Below the pieces are notes generated by a model. That model was not told the origin of the DNA. It did not search any database and saw only the letters and a list, made by a program, of their open reading frames with translations. The translations under genes and the position numbers were made by a program. Positions 45,543 to 56,771 of a stretch of 64,000 bases of DNA are shown piece by piece. The stretch comes from CAVRXQ01 sp963849105. GTDB lineage: Bacteria > Actinomycetota > Acidimicrobiia > Acidimicrobiales > Bog-793. The first letter of the stretch is position 1. Each line of letters opens with the position of its first letter. The stretch is taken from positions 310,001 through 374,000 of the forward strand of contig CAWKGD010000006.1 in NCBI GenBank assembly GCA_963849105.1, written 5' to 3'.

Positions 45543-46946
45543 CTAGGGCGAGGACTCGTCGCTTCGCGCGACCTTAGAGACCAGTCGCCGGTAGCGGGCC
45601 TCGATGACGTTGCGGTCGTTTGGTTCCGACACCGACTCCTCCGCGCTGCGGAGGATTGCCTCTCCTTGACTCAGGAGGAAGCGACGCCGCTCGGGCGAGT
45701 TTGTCTCGTCAGCGATCGTGGAGAGCGCGTCGATCATGCGGATGATCACTGCGGGCATACCCCGCGCTGCTTGGCGGACCTTGTCGAAAGCCCGGTTCAC
45801 CATCCGGTCATAGGACGGATCGGTCTCGATGAGTCGGATGCGCCCCTCACGATCTCGGTAGACGCCTTCGGCGAGCGTCCGGCTCGAGACGCGGCTGAGC
45901 CCTGCAGAGAGCCAGTCGATGCAGGTGAGCGCGGTGAAAGTGTCATTAACGGCGGGCGACAGCGCGCGGATCGCGATCTCGACGAGCTGGTCGATGGCGA
46001 AGACCGGGTCCTGCATCAGCGTTCGGTGCGGTCCGGTGACGTGTGCCTTGGCGAGAGCGATCGCAACTTGGTTCGCGGCCCCACGGGGCCAGACCATCGC
46101 CAGTGGTCGGCCCGCCACGAGAAAGTGACCGGGACGGTGTTCGAGGCGTATCACTGAATCGGTCTTTGCCGCGATCTCGACGAGCTGCGCGTAGCCAACG
46201 AACTGCAAGTAGCCACTCACGCTGGACGCAACGGGTCCGCCGCGCTCGTCGATCAGGCTAAGGAGCTCAGACAACGACTTCCCGCTTCCTTGCAATGCGC
46301 GTCTCTCGTCCACAGCGATCTTGGGGAACTCGGCATCGATCGCTCGAAATAAATCCCGGGCGATGCCGGCGATGACTTCTGGTAGCTGAATGGACTTCGC
46401 GATGTGGTGAATGAAGTAGATGAGCACCGCGAGGTCGACCAGAACGAGCGCCTCGGAGACGGTGATCGAGAGATGCGGAACGAAGGTGCCGTCGGAAGCA
46501 CACGTTATCGCGACAAGGGTCAGGATCGAATAAACGAACGTCGCAACAAAAACGCCAAGGGTGACTTGATTGCCAACGTCCCGGACGAAATTCCGCATCA
46601 TGCGCGGGCCGAACTGCTGCGACGCAAGCGTAAGCGCCACAATTGTGACTGAAAACACGACGCCGACGACGGTAATGACAGCCGCGGCGATGCCGATGAG
46701 CACCTCGCGACCGGCGTCGGCACTTCCTGCCACGATCCAGAACGGAAGGGTCAAGTGCTTGTGATAGACGGCCCAGTCGATCTCGAACGTGAGAAGGAAA
46801 AGGAGGACGGCGGCAAGAACGAGGAGGGTCGGCACGAGCCAGAAGGTGGTGCGCAGTGCTTCCCACCGCCAGCTCGGCAGCCGCTGCCGCCTGTTCGTTT
46901 CAAGTACCTCGGCGGACGTCGCGTTCAAGTGCTCAGGCTCGGTCAT
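45543..46946 (-). CDS. DUF2254-family membrane protein
   Basis: 467 residues with four membrane segments in the N-terminal half (about 34-55, 85-112, 128-150 and 160-182). VFSVTIVALTLASQQFGPRMMRNFVRD is a marker of DUF2254. The cytoplasmic C-terminal half holds QDPVFAIDQLVEIAIRALSPAVNDTFTA, also typical. Molecular function is not established for the family. It lies beyond the IS elements, about 240 bp away. Confidence 0.85.
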   Translation of the reverse strand: MTEPEHLNATSAEVLETNRRQRLPSWRWEALRTTFWLVPTLLVLAAVLLFLLTFEIDWAVYHKHLTLPFWIVAGSADAGREVLIGIAAAVITVVGVVFSVTIVALTLASQQFGPRMMRNFVRDVGNQVTLGVFVATFVYSILTLVAITCASDGTFVPHLSITVSEALVLVDLAVLIYFIHHIAKSIQLPEVIAGIARDLFRAIDAEFPKIAVDERRALQGSGKSLSELLSLIDERGGPVASSVSGYLQFVGYAQLVEIAAKTDSVIRLEHRPGHFLVAGRPLAMVWPRGAANQVAIALAKAHVTGPHRTLMQDPVFAIDQLVEIAIRALSPAVNDTFTALTCIDWLSAGLSRVSSRTLAEGVYRDREGRIRLIETDPSYDRMVNRAFDKVRQAARGMPAVIIRMIDALSTIADETNSPERRRFLLSQGEAILRSAEESVSEPNDRNVIEARYRRLVSKVARSDESSP

Positions 46947-47739
46947 AGGGCTCGTTCAGATGAGGCAGCTGAGAAATCGCGGTCTCGTCGGCGCGATACC
47001 GGGGTGTTGCAGGGTCCTTCATACGATCGCGCTCGACGTCATTCCGACGATTCCACCGATCCATCACGCGGAATCGCGACCATCGCCTGTGATAAACGCG
47101 ACGGTGCGTACGAGATTGATGAGACGCCGAGCGCGATAGCGCTGCGTGCTCGTAGGTGATACCTAGTCACAGTCACCGGTCGGACCTCTTTTGCCGACCA
47201 GGCTTCCCGGCACACCTAAGTTCTGTTCAAAATTAACACGTTGCTTAACGATCGCCTGCTGTGTTGGTGAAAATGAACTCAGCTCGGCTCCATCAGTACG
47301 TGTAATCGACGCCCCAATTGAACGCGACTTGTCGGCTTCCGGTCTGACGTGAGTATGCGTAATACGTGCCACCCCAGGAGCACGCTTTGCGGCACAACCG
47401 CAACTGCCGGAGGGATCGTTGCGAAAGTCCAGAGTCCTAGCGGCAACGCGGCTGCTGCAAACCTTCTCGTCCACATGGTGAGGAACGCTAGACCGCGCCG
47501 GAGATTCCGGCCGAAGTCTCGGTGGTGCACTCGGCCGCTCGACGAGGCGTGATCGTCAGCGCCACCCGCGCCACGCTCTTTCGCGTCTGCTGAAGTCCAT
47601 TATCAGCTCCGCGGCCCGGTCGCCTCGCGTGTGTTCTCCGCTCCGCTATTCGGGAGATTTTGGCCCGGTTCGTTGGGAGTGATTATTATTCTAAGTGGTT
47701 CTCGGCGTTGCTTCGACGGATGAAAGGGAGCACTTTGAG
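46947..47739. other. Intergenic, mostly empty; AT-rich site before the metal importer
   Basis: No confident gene. A short frame (47279-47476, listed separately) may encode a small exported protein. Just upstream of the binding-protein gene lies an AT-rich stretch, TGATTATTATTCTAA (47680-47694), unusual in this GC-rich DNA and placed where a promoter or Fur/Zur-type operator could be. Confidence 0.4.
47279..47476 (-). CDS. Possible small exported protein, uncertain and perhaps frameshifted
   Basis: ATG 47476 reads MWTRRFAAAALPLGLWTF, with ATIPPAVA following, which is a plausible signal peptide. The rest of this frame (65 residues) is not convincing. A neighbouring frame over the same stretch ends in CSWGGTYYAYSRQTGSRQ and then VAFNWGVDYTY before a stop, which looks more like a real C-terminus. 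A one-base shift near 47390 would join them. Without comparison this could be chance. Confidence 0.25.
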   Translation of the reverse strand: MWTRRFAAAALPLGLWTFATIPPAVAVVPQSVLLGWHVLRILTSDRKPTSRVQLGRRLHVLMEPS

Positions 47740-48690
47740 ATGGGGCCCTTAGCGAGCCGATTTCACAGCAAAGTCCTAATGGGAGCGGTGATTCCGATCG
47801 CCGTCCTTTTGCTCGGGTCGGCGATCGGTGCGTCGGCGACCGGAGCAGCGAGCCACCGCTCCTCGAAGATCGTCGCCGTCGGAGCCGAGAATGAGTATGC
47901 GAACGTCATCGGGCAGATCGGTGGCAAGTACGTAACGGTGTCGTCGATCTTGAACAACCCGAACACCGACCCGCACACGTTCGAGTCGAGCCCGAGTGTT
48001 GCAAATGTCGTCAGTGCTGCGGAGCTCGTCGTGCAGAACGGCGTCGGCTACGACACGTTCATGAACAAGATCGAATCGGCGTCGCCGAACCCCAGGCGCA
48101 AGATCATCGACGTTCAGACCCTGCTCGGGCTGCCCAACAGCACCCCGAATCCGCACCTTTGGTACAACCCCGAGACGATGCCGATCGTCGCCTTGGCCAT
48201 CGCGACCGACCTGTCGGATCTCATTCCCTCCGCGACGTCGTATTTCCAATCGAACCTGAAGTCCTTCGACACGTCGCTCGACCCTTGGTTGAACGCGATC
48301 GTGGCCTTCAGTTCGAAGTACTCCGGCACCCGCGTCGCGACCACCGAACCGGTCTCCGATTACATGCTCCAAGCAATCGGTGCCGACAACCTGACTCCCT
48401 TCGGCATGCAGGCGGACATCATGAACGGCGTCGATCCTTCGCCCCAGGACATCTCCCTCGAAGAGAGCTTCTTCACACATCACAAGGTGAAGGTGTTCGT
48501 GTACAACCAACAGGTCGTCGATTCGCTCACCACGTCGTTCCGCATGGCGGCGCAGAAGGCGGGCATCCCGGTCGTCGGCGTCTACGAGACGATGCCCACC
48601 CCCGGCTACGACTACCAGTCCTGGATGCTCGCTGAAGTCCAGGCGATCCAAAAAGCCGTCGTCGACAAGGTCTCGACCGAACACCTGTGA
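47740..48690 (+). CDS. Zinc/manganese-type ABC substrate-binding protein
   Basis: Cluster A-I metal-binding lipoprotein/secreted protein (ZnuA/TroA fold). ATG 47740 with AAAGGGAG in front; 316 residues. A signal sequence covers about 8-35. Likely metal ligands are His in DPHTFESSPS, His in NPHLWYNPE, Glu in TTEPVSDYM (usually His) and a late acidic residue. The His-rich loop seen in many zinc members is absent. It heads a four-gene importer operon; GTG of the ATPase overlaps its stop. Confidence 0.85.
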   Translation: MGPLASRFHSKVLMGAVIPIAVLLLGSAIGASATGAASHRSSKIVAVGAENEYANVIGQIGGKYVTVSSILNNPNTDPHTFESSPSVANVVSAAELVVQNGVGYDTFMNKIESASPNPRRKIIDVQTLLGLPNSTPNPHLWYNPETMPIVALAIATDLSDLIPSATSYFQSNLKSFDTSLDPWLNAIVAFSSKYSGTRVATTEPVSDYMLQAIGADNLTPFGMQADIMNGVDPSPQDISLEESFFTHHKVKVFVYNQQVVDSLTTSFRMAAQKAGIPVVGVYETMPTPGYDYQSWMLAEVQAIQKAVVDKVSTEHL

Positions 48691-49529
48691 CGAGCCAGCA
48701 CTCCGCCCACCTCGCGACTCCCGAGGTCCTCCGTCTCGAGCGGATCGACCTTCGGCTGTCGGGCCGTCGGGTTCTCGACAACGTCTCTTTTGCAATCCAA
48801 GCGGGCGAGTTCACCGGCCTGATCGGATCGAACGGCGCCGGCAAGACGACACTCCTCCGGGTGATTCTCGGGCTCCAAAGGCAAAGCGCGGGTGAAGTCG
48901 TCGTCGAGGGGAAGCCACGGCCCAGCCACAACCGCTCGATCGGTTACGTCCCCCAAAAGGCGCTGATCGATTCCGATTTCCCGCTACGCGCGCGGGACCT
49001 CGTCTCACTCGGGATCGATGGGCACCGATTCGGGATGCCATTTCGTTCAGCGAAACGGTCCGCGCTGGTCGAAGAGATGCTCGACGCGGTCGACGCGCAA
49101 GATTTTTCCGATGCCCGCGTCGGCCAGCTCTCTGGAGGTGAGCAGCAGCGGGTGCTCATCGCCCATGCGCTCATCAGCCGTCCGCGGCTGTTGCTGTTGG
49201 ACGAGCCACTGGCCAATCTCGACATCAGGAGTGGCCAGGAGATCGTCGAACTGTTGAAGCACATCGCGGATGAACAGCAGGTCGCGGTGCTGCTCTCGGC
49301 ACACGAGATGAACCCACTGCTTCCAGTCATGGATCGGATCGTCTACCTGGCCGGCGGACGCGCGGCGACCGGGACCGTGGAAGAGGTCGTCCGTCCCGAC
49401 GTTTTGAGCGAGCTCTACGGACATCACGTCGACGTTCTGCGGGTGCACGGCCGCATTCTCGTTGTCGCCGGACATGGCAGCGGGGACGAGGCGATGCTCG
49501 CCGAGAGCCCGACGCTTCTGCGCGGCTAG
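48687..49529 (+). CDS. Metal ABC importer ATPase
   Basis: 280 residues. Walker A is GSNGAGKTT, the signature QLSGGEQQR, and Walker B LLLLDEPLANLD, all intact; HEMN supplies the switch His. The C-terminal ~45 residues go beyond the core. Powers metal uptake with the two permeases encoded downstream. GTG start overlaps the preceding stop (GTGA). Confidence 0.9.
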   Translation: MTSQHSAHLATPEVLRLERIDLRLSGRRVLDNVSFAIQAGEFTGLIGSNGAGKTTLLRVILGLQRQSAGEVVVEGKPRPSHNRSIGYVPQKALIDSDFPLRARDLVSLGIDGHRFGMPFRSAKRSALVEEMLDAVDAQDFSDARVGQLSGGEQQRVLIAHALISRPRLLLLDEPLANLDIRSGQEIVELLKHIADEQQVAVLLSAHEMNPLLPVMDRIVYLAGGRAATGTVEEVVRPDVLSELYGHHVDVLRVHGRILVVAGHGSGDEAMLAESPTLLRG

Positions 49530-49531
49530 CC

Positions 49532-50497
49532 GTGCGGCGGATCTATCACTGGATTTTCGGGCCAGGGTTCTTTTCGAGCCAACCCGTTCACGTCGCGCTC
49601 CTGGTCGGAGGGCTGATCGCGGTCGTTTCCGCGTTGGTCGGCGTGTTCACCGTCATCAGAGGTCAGTCCTTCGCCGGGCACGCGCTCACCGACGTCTCGA
49701 CAGCCGGCGGCTCGGGAGCGCTCTTGATCGGCCTGAGCCCGCTCACCGGATTTGTGGCGGGCGGCGTACTCGGGTCGGGCGTGATGGAAGCGATCGGCAT
49801 CCGACGGGCGCGCGGACGTGACCTCTCGACCGGCATCGTGTTGGGCGCGGCAACGGGAGCTGCGGCCCTGTTTCTCTACCTCGACACAACGACGGGCGCG
49901 ACCACTGGCGCAAGTCAGCAGATCCTCTTCGGATCGATCTTCGTCATTCAGAACTCGACGGTGCCCTACGTGATCGCTTTTGGCGGTCTCGCCCTCGTAC
50001 TGACCGTGATCTTGTTTCGGCCACTGATTTTGAGCTCGGTCAGCGAAGACATCGCCAGGGCGCGCGGCGTTCCGGTGCGGCTCGTCGGGGTCCTCTACAT
50101 GCTCGCGTTGGCTCTAGCAGTCGGGCTCTCTTCGCTCGCGATCGGAACGATCCTCTCGACGGCGCTGCTCATCGGACCGCCCGCCATATCGCTTCGGCTC
50201 ACGAAGCGAATGAGTTACGCGTTGGTGATGGCCGCGGCGATCGGCGTCGGCGTCACATGGCTCGGCATCCTCCTCGCGTACGACAGTTACTACTGGGGGT
50301 CCGCGCACAACGGCTGGCCGGTGAGCTTCTTCATCGTCGCCGTCATCTTCGTGAGCTACCTCGCGTCGGGGCTCCGGGGTGCTCGCTCGGCGGCCGACCG
50401 CCGAAATGCACAGGTTCCACGGCAGGCTGTCCGCGGCGAGCGCCCGACAAGTGAAGCGGCGCGACCGCTCGAAGGGAGCGGGTTGGGTGTTCAGTAG
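49532..50497 (+). CDS. Metal ABC importer permease 1 (ZnuB type)
   Basis: 321 residues, GTG start two bases after the ATPase stop. About eight membrane helices. GQSFAGHALTDVSTAGGSGALLIG and LALAVGLSSLAIGTILSTALLIGPPAISL fit the ABC-3 family of zinc/manganese permeases. The C-terminal ~40 residues are polar and Arg-rich and overlap the next gene's start. Confidence 0.87.
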   Translation: MRRIYHWIFGPGFFSSQPVHVALLVGGLIAVVSALVGVFTVIRGQSFAGHALTDVSTAGGSGALLIGLSPLTGFVAGGVLGSGVMEAIGIRRARGRDLSTGIVLGAATGAAALFLYLDTTTGATTGASQQILFGSIFVIQNSTVPYVIAFGGLALVLTVILFRPLILSSVSEDIARARGVPVRLVGVLYMLALALAVGLSSLAIGTILSTALLIGPPAISLRLTKRMSYALVMAAAIGVGVTWLGILLAYDSYYWGSAHNGWPVSFFIVAVIFVSYLASGLRGARSAADRRNAQVPRQAVRGERPTSEAARPLEGSGLGVQ

Positions 50498-51317
50498 CGG
50501 CTTCATGATGAACGCGTGGACGATCTCGACGATTGTCGCCATCGTTGCGGGCATCGTCGGATTCTTCGTGGTACTTCGCGGTTCGGCGTTCGCCGCACAC
50601 GCGATCCCAAACGGCGCGTTCGCCGGCGCGGCGGGGGCGAACCTCCTCGGCCTGAATCCACTCCTCGGGCTGGCAGCGTTCTCGCTCGTTGCCGCGCTCG
50701 GCATCGGACAGATGAGTCGTCGGGGTCGCCACGACGTCGTCACGGCGCTCGCGCTCGTGATGATGCTCGCCCTTGGGGCGCTCTTCCTCTCGAGAAGCAC
50801 CGAATACGAGCCAGAGATCTTCTCTCTGCTCTTTGGTGAGGTCCTCGGCGTCAGCACGACCGAGATTCTCCCCGTCGCGTTCCTCGCGGTCGCCTGCATC
50901 GCCGCTGTGGTCTTCCTCTATCGACCGCTCATTTTCTCCTCGGTCGTCCCCGAGATCGCCGAGGCAAGAGGTGTACGCGCCCACCGTCTGGAGATGGGCT
51001 TCCTCGTCGTCCTCGCCCTCGCCACGGCGATGACGGTTCCGGTAGTTGGGGCGCTTCTCATCTTCAGTTTGATGATCGGCCCGCCCGCTGCCGCCCGCTC
51101 CATCACCGACAGACCGCTTGTCGCGATCGGTTTCTCGGTCGCTCTCGCGCTGTTGACCGTGTGGCTCGCGATCGCGTCCTCGTTTTGGACGAACTGGCCC
51201 GTCGGTTTCTTCGTCGGTGCGTACAGCGCCTTTTGTTATGGCGTCGGGCGGGGATTCTCGTTCTGGCGGCAGCGCCACTTCCTTGGACCGTTGCCGGGGG
51301 ATCTAGCTGCGGTGTAG
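50487..51317 (+). CDS. Metal ABC importer permease 2 (ZnuB type)
   Basis: 276 residues from GTG 50487, overlapping the stop of permease 1 by eleven bases; GGGAGCGGG precedes it. ABC-3 family: GSAFAAHAIPNGAFAGAAGANLLG and ATAMTVPVVGALLIFSLMIGPPAAA match the parts seen in permease 1. Two different permeases suggest a heterodimeric channel. The ArsR operator lies just after the stop. Confidence 0.85.
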   Translation: MFSSGFMMNAWTISTIVAIVAGIVGFFVVLRGSAFAAHAIPNGAFAGAAGANLLGLNPLLGLAAFSLVAALGIGQMSRRGRHDVVTALALVMMLALGALFLSRSTEYEPEIFSLLFGEVLGVSTTEILPVAFLAVACIAAVVFLYRPLIFSSVVPEIAEARGVRAHRLEMGFLVVLALATAMTVPVVGALLIFSLMIGPPAAARSITDRPLVAIGFSVALALLTVWLAIASSFWTNWPVGFFVGAYSAFCYGVGRGFSFWRQRHFLGPLPGDLAAV

Positions 51318-51400
51318 CGCTGGGTGTCGCGGTGCACCAACGAGCTAATCGCCGGGATGCCGAAAACGGCACTCTGGCAGCTGCGGTTCGCGTGCGTTAC

Positions 51401-51412
51401 ACAAGTACTTGT
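51401..51412. promoter_or_regulatory. Palindromic ArsR-type operator candidate
   Basis: ACAAGTACTTGT is a perfect palindrome, nearly extended by TTAC on the left and TAAT on the right. It lies 16-27 bp upstream of the ArsR start in otherwise GC-rich DNA. Shape and distance fit self-regulation by the ArsR/SmtB protein encoded next. Confidence 0.6.
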
Positions 51413-51427
51413 TAATATGTTTATGTG

Positions 51428-51802
51428 ATGGTGCAAGAAGAGACGACGCCGTCTGCGTTGCAAGAGAACGTGGCGGCGGCGTGTGAGCTCTTCCGGGCAC
51501 TCGGCACCCCACACCGGCTGGCCATCGTGTTGGAGTTGGAACGCGGCGCGCGTTGCGTGCACGAGCTTGTCAACCAGATGGGCATATCCCAGGCGCTCGC
51601 CTCGCAGCACCTGCGCGTTCTTCGCACGAGTGGCCTCGTCGTCGGAACACGACGCGGAAAGGAAATCGTCTACTCGCTCGCGGACGAACACGTCGCGCAC
51701 ATCGCCCGGGACGCCCTCGCTCACGGTCACGAGACGATGGAACGTCCCTCGCAAGCTGCGAGGGACCGAACGGACAAAACACCAAGGAGGATCGATAAAT
51801 GA
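51428..51802 (+). CDS. ArsR/SmtB-family repressor
   Basis: Winged-helix repressor, 124 residues from ATG 51428 (GTG 51425 also in frame). ELFRALGTPHRLAIVLEL, then QALASQHLRVLRTSGLVVGTRRGKEIVYSL. A lone Cys (GARCVHELV) sits where ELCVCDL-type sensors have metal ligands, and the C-terminus has HVAHIARDALAHGHE, a possible zinc-type alpha-5 site (His pairs). The stop overlaps the ATG of the His-rich protein (ATGA). Zinc sensing is likely. Confidence 0.85.
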   Translation: MVQEETTPSALQENVAAACELFRALGTPHRLAIVLELERGARCVHELVNQMGISQALASQHLRVLRTSGLVVGTRRGKEIVYSLADEHVAHIARDALAHGHETMERPSQAARDRTDKTPRRIDK

Positions 51803-52098
51803 TCGATATCGAACACGAGCCGCATCAAGCACATGAGCATGTCCATGGCGCGGGCTGTGATCACGTTGCGGTCGGCCACCATAACCACACCGACTATCTC
51901 CACGACGGCCATGCTCACCACCAACACGATGGCCACTGGGACGAGTGTGCGCCGGACATCCACGTGATCCACGAGGGCCACGATCATCAGCACACGAGCG
52001 AATGCGGCCATGAAGCAGTCCGCCACGGCGATCACATCGACTATCTCGACGGCGACCACCGCCATGCGGCGCATGCGGGCCACTGGGACGAGCACTAG
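51799..52098 (+). CDS. Histidine-rich metal-binding protein
   Basis: 99 residues, of which 28 are His, with many Asp and three Cys. Two similar halves: CDHVAVGHHNHTDYLHDGHA and, from about residue 68, CGHEAVRHGDHIDYLDGDHR; both end in GHWDE. It has no signal peptide, so it is cytoplasmic and probably binds zinc or nickel as store or chaperone. Translation is coupled to arsR, and the next gene is a Fur/Zur-type regulator. Confidence 0.8.
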   Translation: MIDIEHEPHQAHEHVHGAGCDHVAVGHHNHTDYLHDGHAHHQHDGHWDECAPDIHVIHEGHDHQHTSECGHEAVRHGDHIDYLDGDHRHAAHAGHWDEH

Positions 52099-52119
52099 AG
52101 AACTGCGCAGGTCTTGAAA

Positions 52120-52581
52120 ATGGTTCTCGACTTGTCACTCCATGAGGCGATCGGGCTCCGTCTCGCCGGCACGGATCAGCGCTACACGAGGCAGCGTCGG
52201 GCGATCATCGAGACCCTCGAGCAGGCGGGTCGACCGCTGACGGTCCCCGAGATCCTCGAGGCGATGCCACGGCTGGCACAGAGCAGCACGTATCGGAATC
52301 TCATGGCCATGGCCGACCTTGGCGTGATCGATCGCCTCGTCGGGGCAGACGAACACGCCCGATTCGAGCTCGCTGAGACGCTGTCGGGTCATCACCATCA
52401 CCACCTCATCTGTGCACAGTGTGGTCGGGTGGATGATCTGCCTTCGTCTCGCAAGCTCGAGCGAGCTCTTGGTGAGATCTCCCGATCTGTTCGCGCCGAC
52501 CAGGGATACGAGATCTCGGATCACCGAATCGATCTCATCGGAAGTTGCTCCGAGTGTCGCCGAGGAGCGGGAAGTCGATAG
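52120..52581 (+). CDS. Fur-family regulator (Zur-like)
   Basis: 153 residues from ATG 52120 (TTG 52114 also possible). Winged helix TRQRRAIIETLEQAGRPLTVPEILE with SSTYRNLMAMADLGVIDRL, a His-rich hinge SGHHHHHLICAQCG, and a final CSEC, giving two CxxC pairs. Position between the metal importer/His-rich genes and fur-katG favours a zinc-dependent Zur, but a Fur role cannot be excluded. Confidence 0.83.
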   Translation: MVLDLSLHEAIGLRLAGTDQRYTRQRRAIIETLEQAGRPLTVPEILEAMPRLAQSSTYRNLMAMADLGVIDRLVGADEHARFELAETLSGHHHHHLICAQCGRVDDLPSSRKLERALGEISRSVRADQGYEISDHRIDLIGSCSECRRGAGSR

Positions 52582-52658
52582 CCGTCGTCTGCAGTTGTCG
52601 GGCCAGGCATCGGCCGGGCGCGCGAACCGCCCGCCTGAGTCGTGAGCCGAGCCGAACT

Positions 52659-52673
52659 CTGGACACAGTCCAG
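52659..52673. promoter_or_regulatory. Palindrome upstream of the fur-katG pair
   Basis: CTGGAC ACA GTCCAG, a perfect 6-3-6 palindrome, ends 21 bp before the GTG of the Fur-family gene at 52695. TTGGGTTTAGTCT follows. It is placed to overlap the promoter and is a candidate autoregulatory operator; its sequence is not a classical Fur box. Confidence 0.5.
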
Positions 52674-52694
52674 TATTGGGTTTAGTCTACGATC

Positions 52695-53144
52695 GTGTCC
52701 ACGGAAGTTGCTCCTGAGCAGGCTGCACTTCTTCGTCGCCACGGCGTGCAAGTGTCGGCTCAGCGCCTGGCAGTGCTGCGGGCGGTTTCCGACCGGCCAC
52801 ACAGCACGGCCGACGACATCGCGAACGACGTACGCGCCGAGATCGGTGCGATCTCACGTCAGGCGGTGTACGACGCCCTCGGGACCTTCACGGACAAGGG
52901 CCTCCTGCGGCGGATTCAGCCTGCTGGGTCGCCGGCGCGCTACGAAGTCCGGGTTGGCGACAACCACCACCATCTGATCTGCCGAAACTGCGGCCGGGTG
53001 GTCGACGTCGACGGCGCGGTCGACGACACGCCGCGCCTCACGGTGGCCGATGACTCGGGTTTCGAGATCGAACAAGCCGAAGTCATCTACTGGGGCCGAT
53101 GCCCGGAGTGCGTCGCGGCGCTTTCTGCTGAGATCGTCGACTGA
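52695..53144 (+). CDS. Fur-family regulator (FurA-like), paired with katG
   Basis: 149 residues, GTG start. Winged helix [24 protein letters not shown] with [36 protein letters not shown] and GRCPEC supply metal ligands. In actinobacteria a Fur-family gene (furA) directly upstream of katG encodes its repressor, relieved by peroxide; the same arrangement here supports that role. About 97 bp separate it from katG. Confidence 0.87.
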   Translation: MSTEVAPEQAALLRRHGVQVSAQRLAVLRAVSDRPHSTADDIANDVRAEIGAISRQAVYDALGTFTDKGLLRRIQPAGSPARYEVRVGDNHHHLICRNCGRVVDVDGAVDDTPRLTVADDSGFEIEQAEVIYWGRCPECVAALSAEIVD

Positions 53145-55427
<2,283 letters not shown>

Positions 55428-55497
55428 TCGAAGTCCTGCGCGATCAGTTCAACGCAAGCGTCGGCGCGCTTTTGAAGTTGTTAGCGAGCGAACGATC

Positions 55498-55956
55498 TCA
55501 CTCACCGCGATCGGTGTTCACGATCAGGACGCTGCACGGACTGTGGTGGGCGACCGCATTCGGCACGCTCCCGAGCACAAAGCGCTTCGCCCCGGTCATT
55601 CCCCGGTTTCCAACGACGATGAGATCGGCGGCCACAGCCTCAGCAACATCGAGGATTCCGTTCGCTGGGTCGCCGCCGGGGTTGTGCACTTCGGCGGAAA
55701 CTCCTTCGCTTTCGGCTTCAGCGAGCACCTTCTCACGGACGCGTTCCGCTTCGTCGCGCGCGCTGTCTAGTGCGATTTGTGACTGGTAGGAGTTGGAGAA
55801 CCCCGCTGGAACAGCAGAGTGAACCACGTAGACCACGTGTAACTTCGCACCAGACAGCCTTGCCAATGAAAGGGCATCTCGAAAGGCGATCTCCGCCCGA
55901 TCCGAACCGTCGGTTCCGACGACGATCGAGCTGTACATACCTTGCTGGGCTGGCAT
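55498..55956 (-). CDS. Universal stress protein (UspA family)
   Basis: 152 residues, one Usp domain. IVVGTDGSDRAEIAF at the start and GNRGMTGAKRFVLGSVPNAV near the end, the Gx2Gx9G(S/T) ATP-binding pattern. Convergent with katG. It may bind ATP; such proteins act in stress survival. Confidence 0.88.
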   Translation of the reverse strand: MPAQQGMYSSIVVGTDGSDRAEIAFRDALSLARLSGAKLHVVYVVHSAVPAGFSNSYQSQIALDSARDEAERVREKVLAEAESEGVSAEVHNPGGDPANGILDVAEAVAADLIVVGNRGMTGAKRFVLGSVPNAVAHHSPCSVLIVNTDRGE

Positions 55957-56210
55957 CTTCGCTACCCCCCGAGTTCAAATACCGCGGTCGACTCGCATGG
56001 TACCTGTCCTCATTTATGGCTGCTCAGGCCGCTCCAGCTCGAGCCCTTCCCGGTGTCGCTGGGATGCGGCCGGTTTGCGCCCCGTGCGCGGAACGCCGTC
56101 CTTTGTAGCGCCACGGAGCGATCCTCGATACGAGGAACTCATCCGTCGGCAGCTCGAGCAAAGTTCACGACGGCCATTTGGAAACGTTTCGGGCGGCGAT
56201 TGACGTCGCG

Positions 56211-56771
56211 CTAAGACTCAGGTCCAAAGGGGAGCAGGTCCTCACGTTCGAAGACCCAAACAGTCGTGATCTGTGGGTAGTTAATGGGGGTCGGTTGGGC
56301 CTCGTGGGTGAAGAGATACCGGAATCCGGCGCGTTGCAGTGTCCGGTTTGGAGCGATGTTGAACGCGCTGGGCTCACGGTAGAGACGCTGCAATTCGAGC
56401 ACTTCGAAGTATTGGTGCACGGACATAGTAACGAATTTGACACCGAGCCCGATTCGCCGTAGCGATGGATCAACGATGTGGAGGTGCATGTACGCGTCCT
56501 TGCCGAATTCGATGCGGTCGGTCGTGCTGAACCCCACGATCGCATCATCGAGTTCCCAAACCAACGAGTGGTTCGCGCGCTCTCGAATCGGTCGGCGGTA
56601 ATCCTCCTCATAAAAGGAGATCCAATCGGCACGCGAGGGGAGAGCGTTGCGATCGACGCCGAGCGTGAGGAGATATTCGTCAGACGCATCAAGGAAGTAG
56701 TCGATGCGAACGGGCACCTCCGAAAGCGACATCTCTCGAACAGATAGTCGAGGCGAGCCCATTGGGGGCAA
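56211..56771 (-). CDS. GNAT-family acetyltransferase
   Basis: 186 residues. The pattern VWELDDAIVGFSTTD, HLHIVDPSLRRIGLGVKFV and NRTLQRAGFRYLFTHEAQP is that of GNAT enzymes, with RRIGLG as the CoA pyrophosphate loop (Q/RxxGxG/A). Substrate not known. No operon partner. Confidence 0.75.
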   Translation of the reverse strand: MPPMGSPRLSVREMSLSEVPVRIDYFLDASDEYLLTLGVDRNALPSRADWISFYEEDYRRPIRERANHSLVWELDDAIVGFSTTDRIEFGKDAYMHLHIVDPSLRRIGLGVKFVTMSVHQYFEVLELQRLYREPSAFNIAPNRTLQRAGFRYLFTHEAQPTPINYPQITTVWVFEREDLLPFGPES

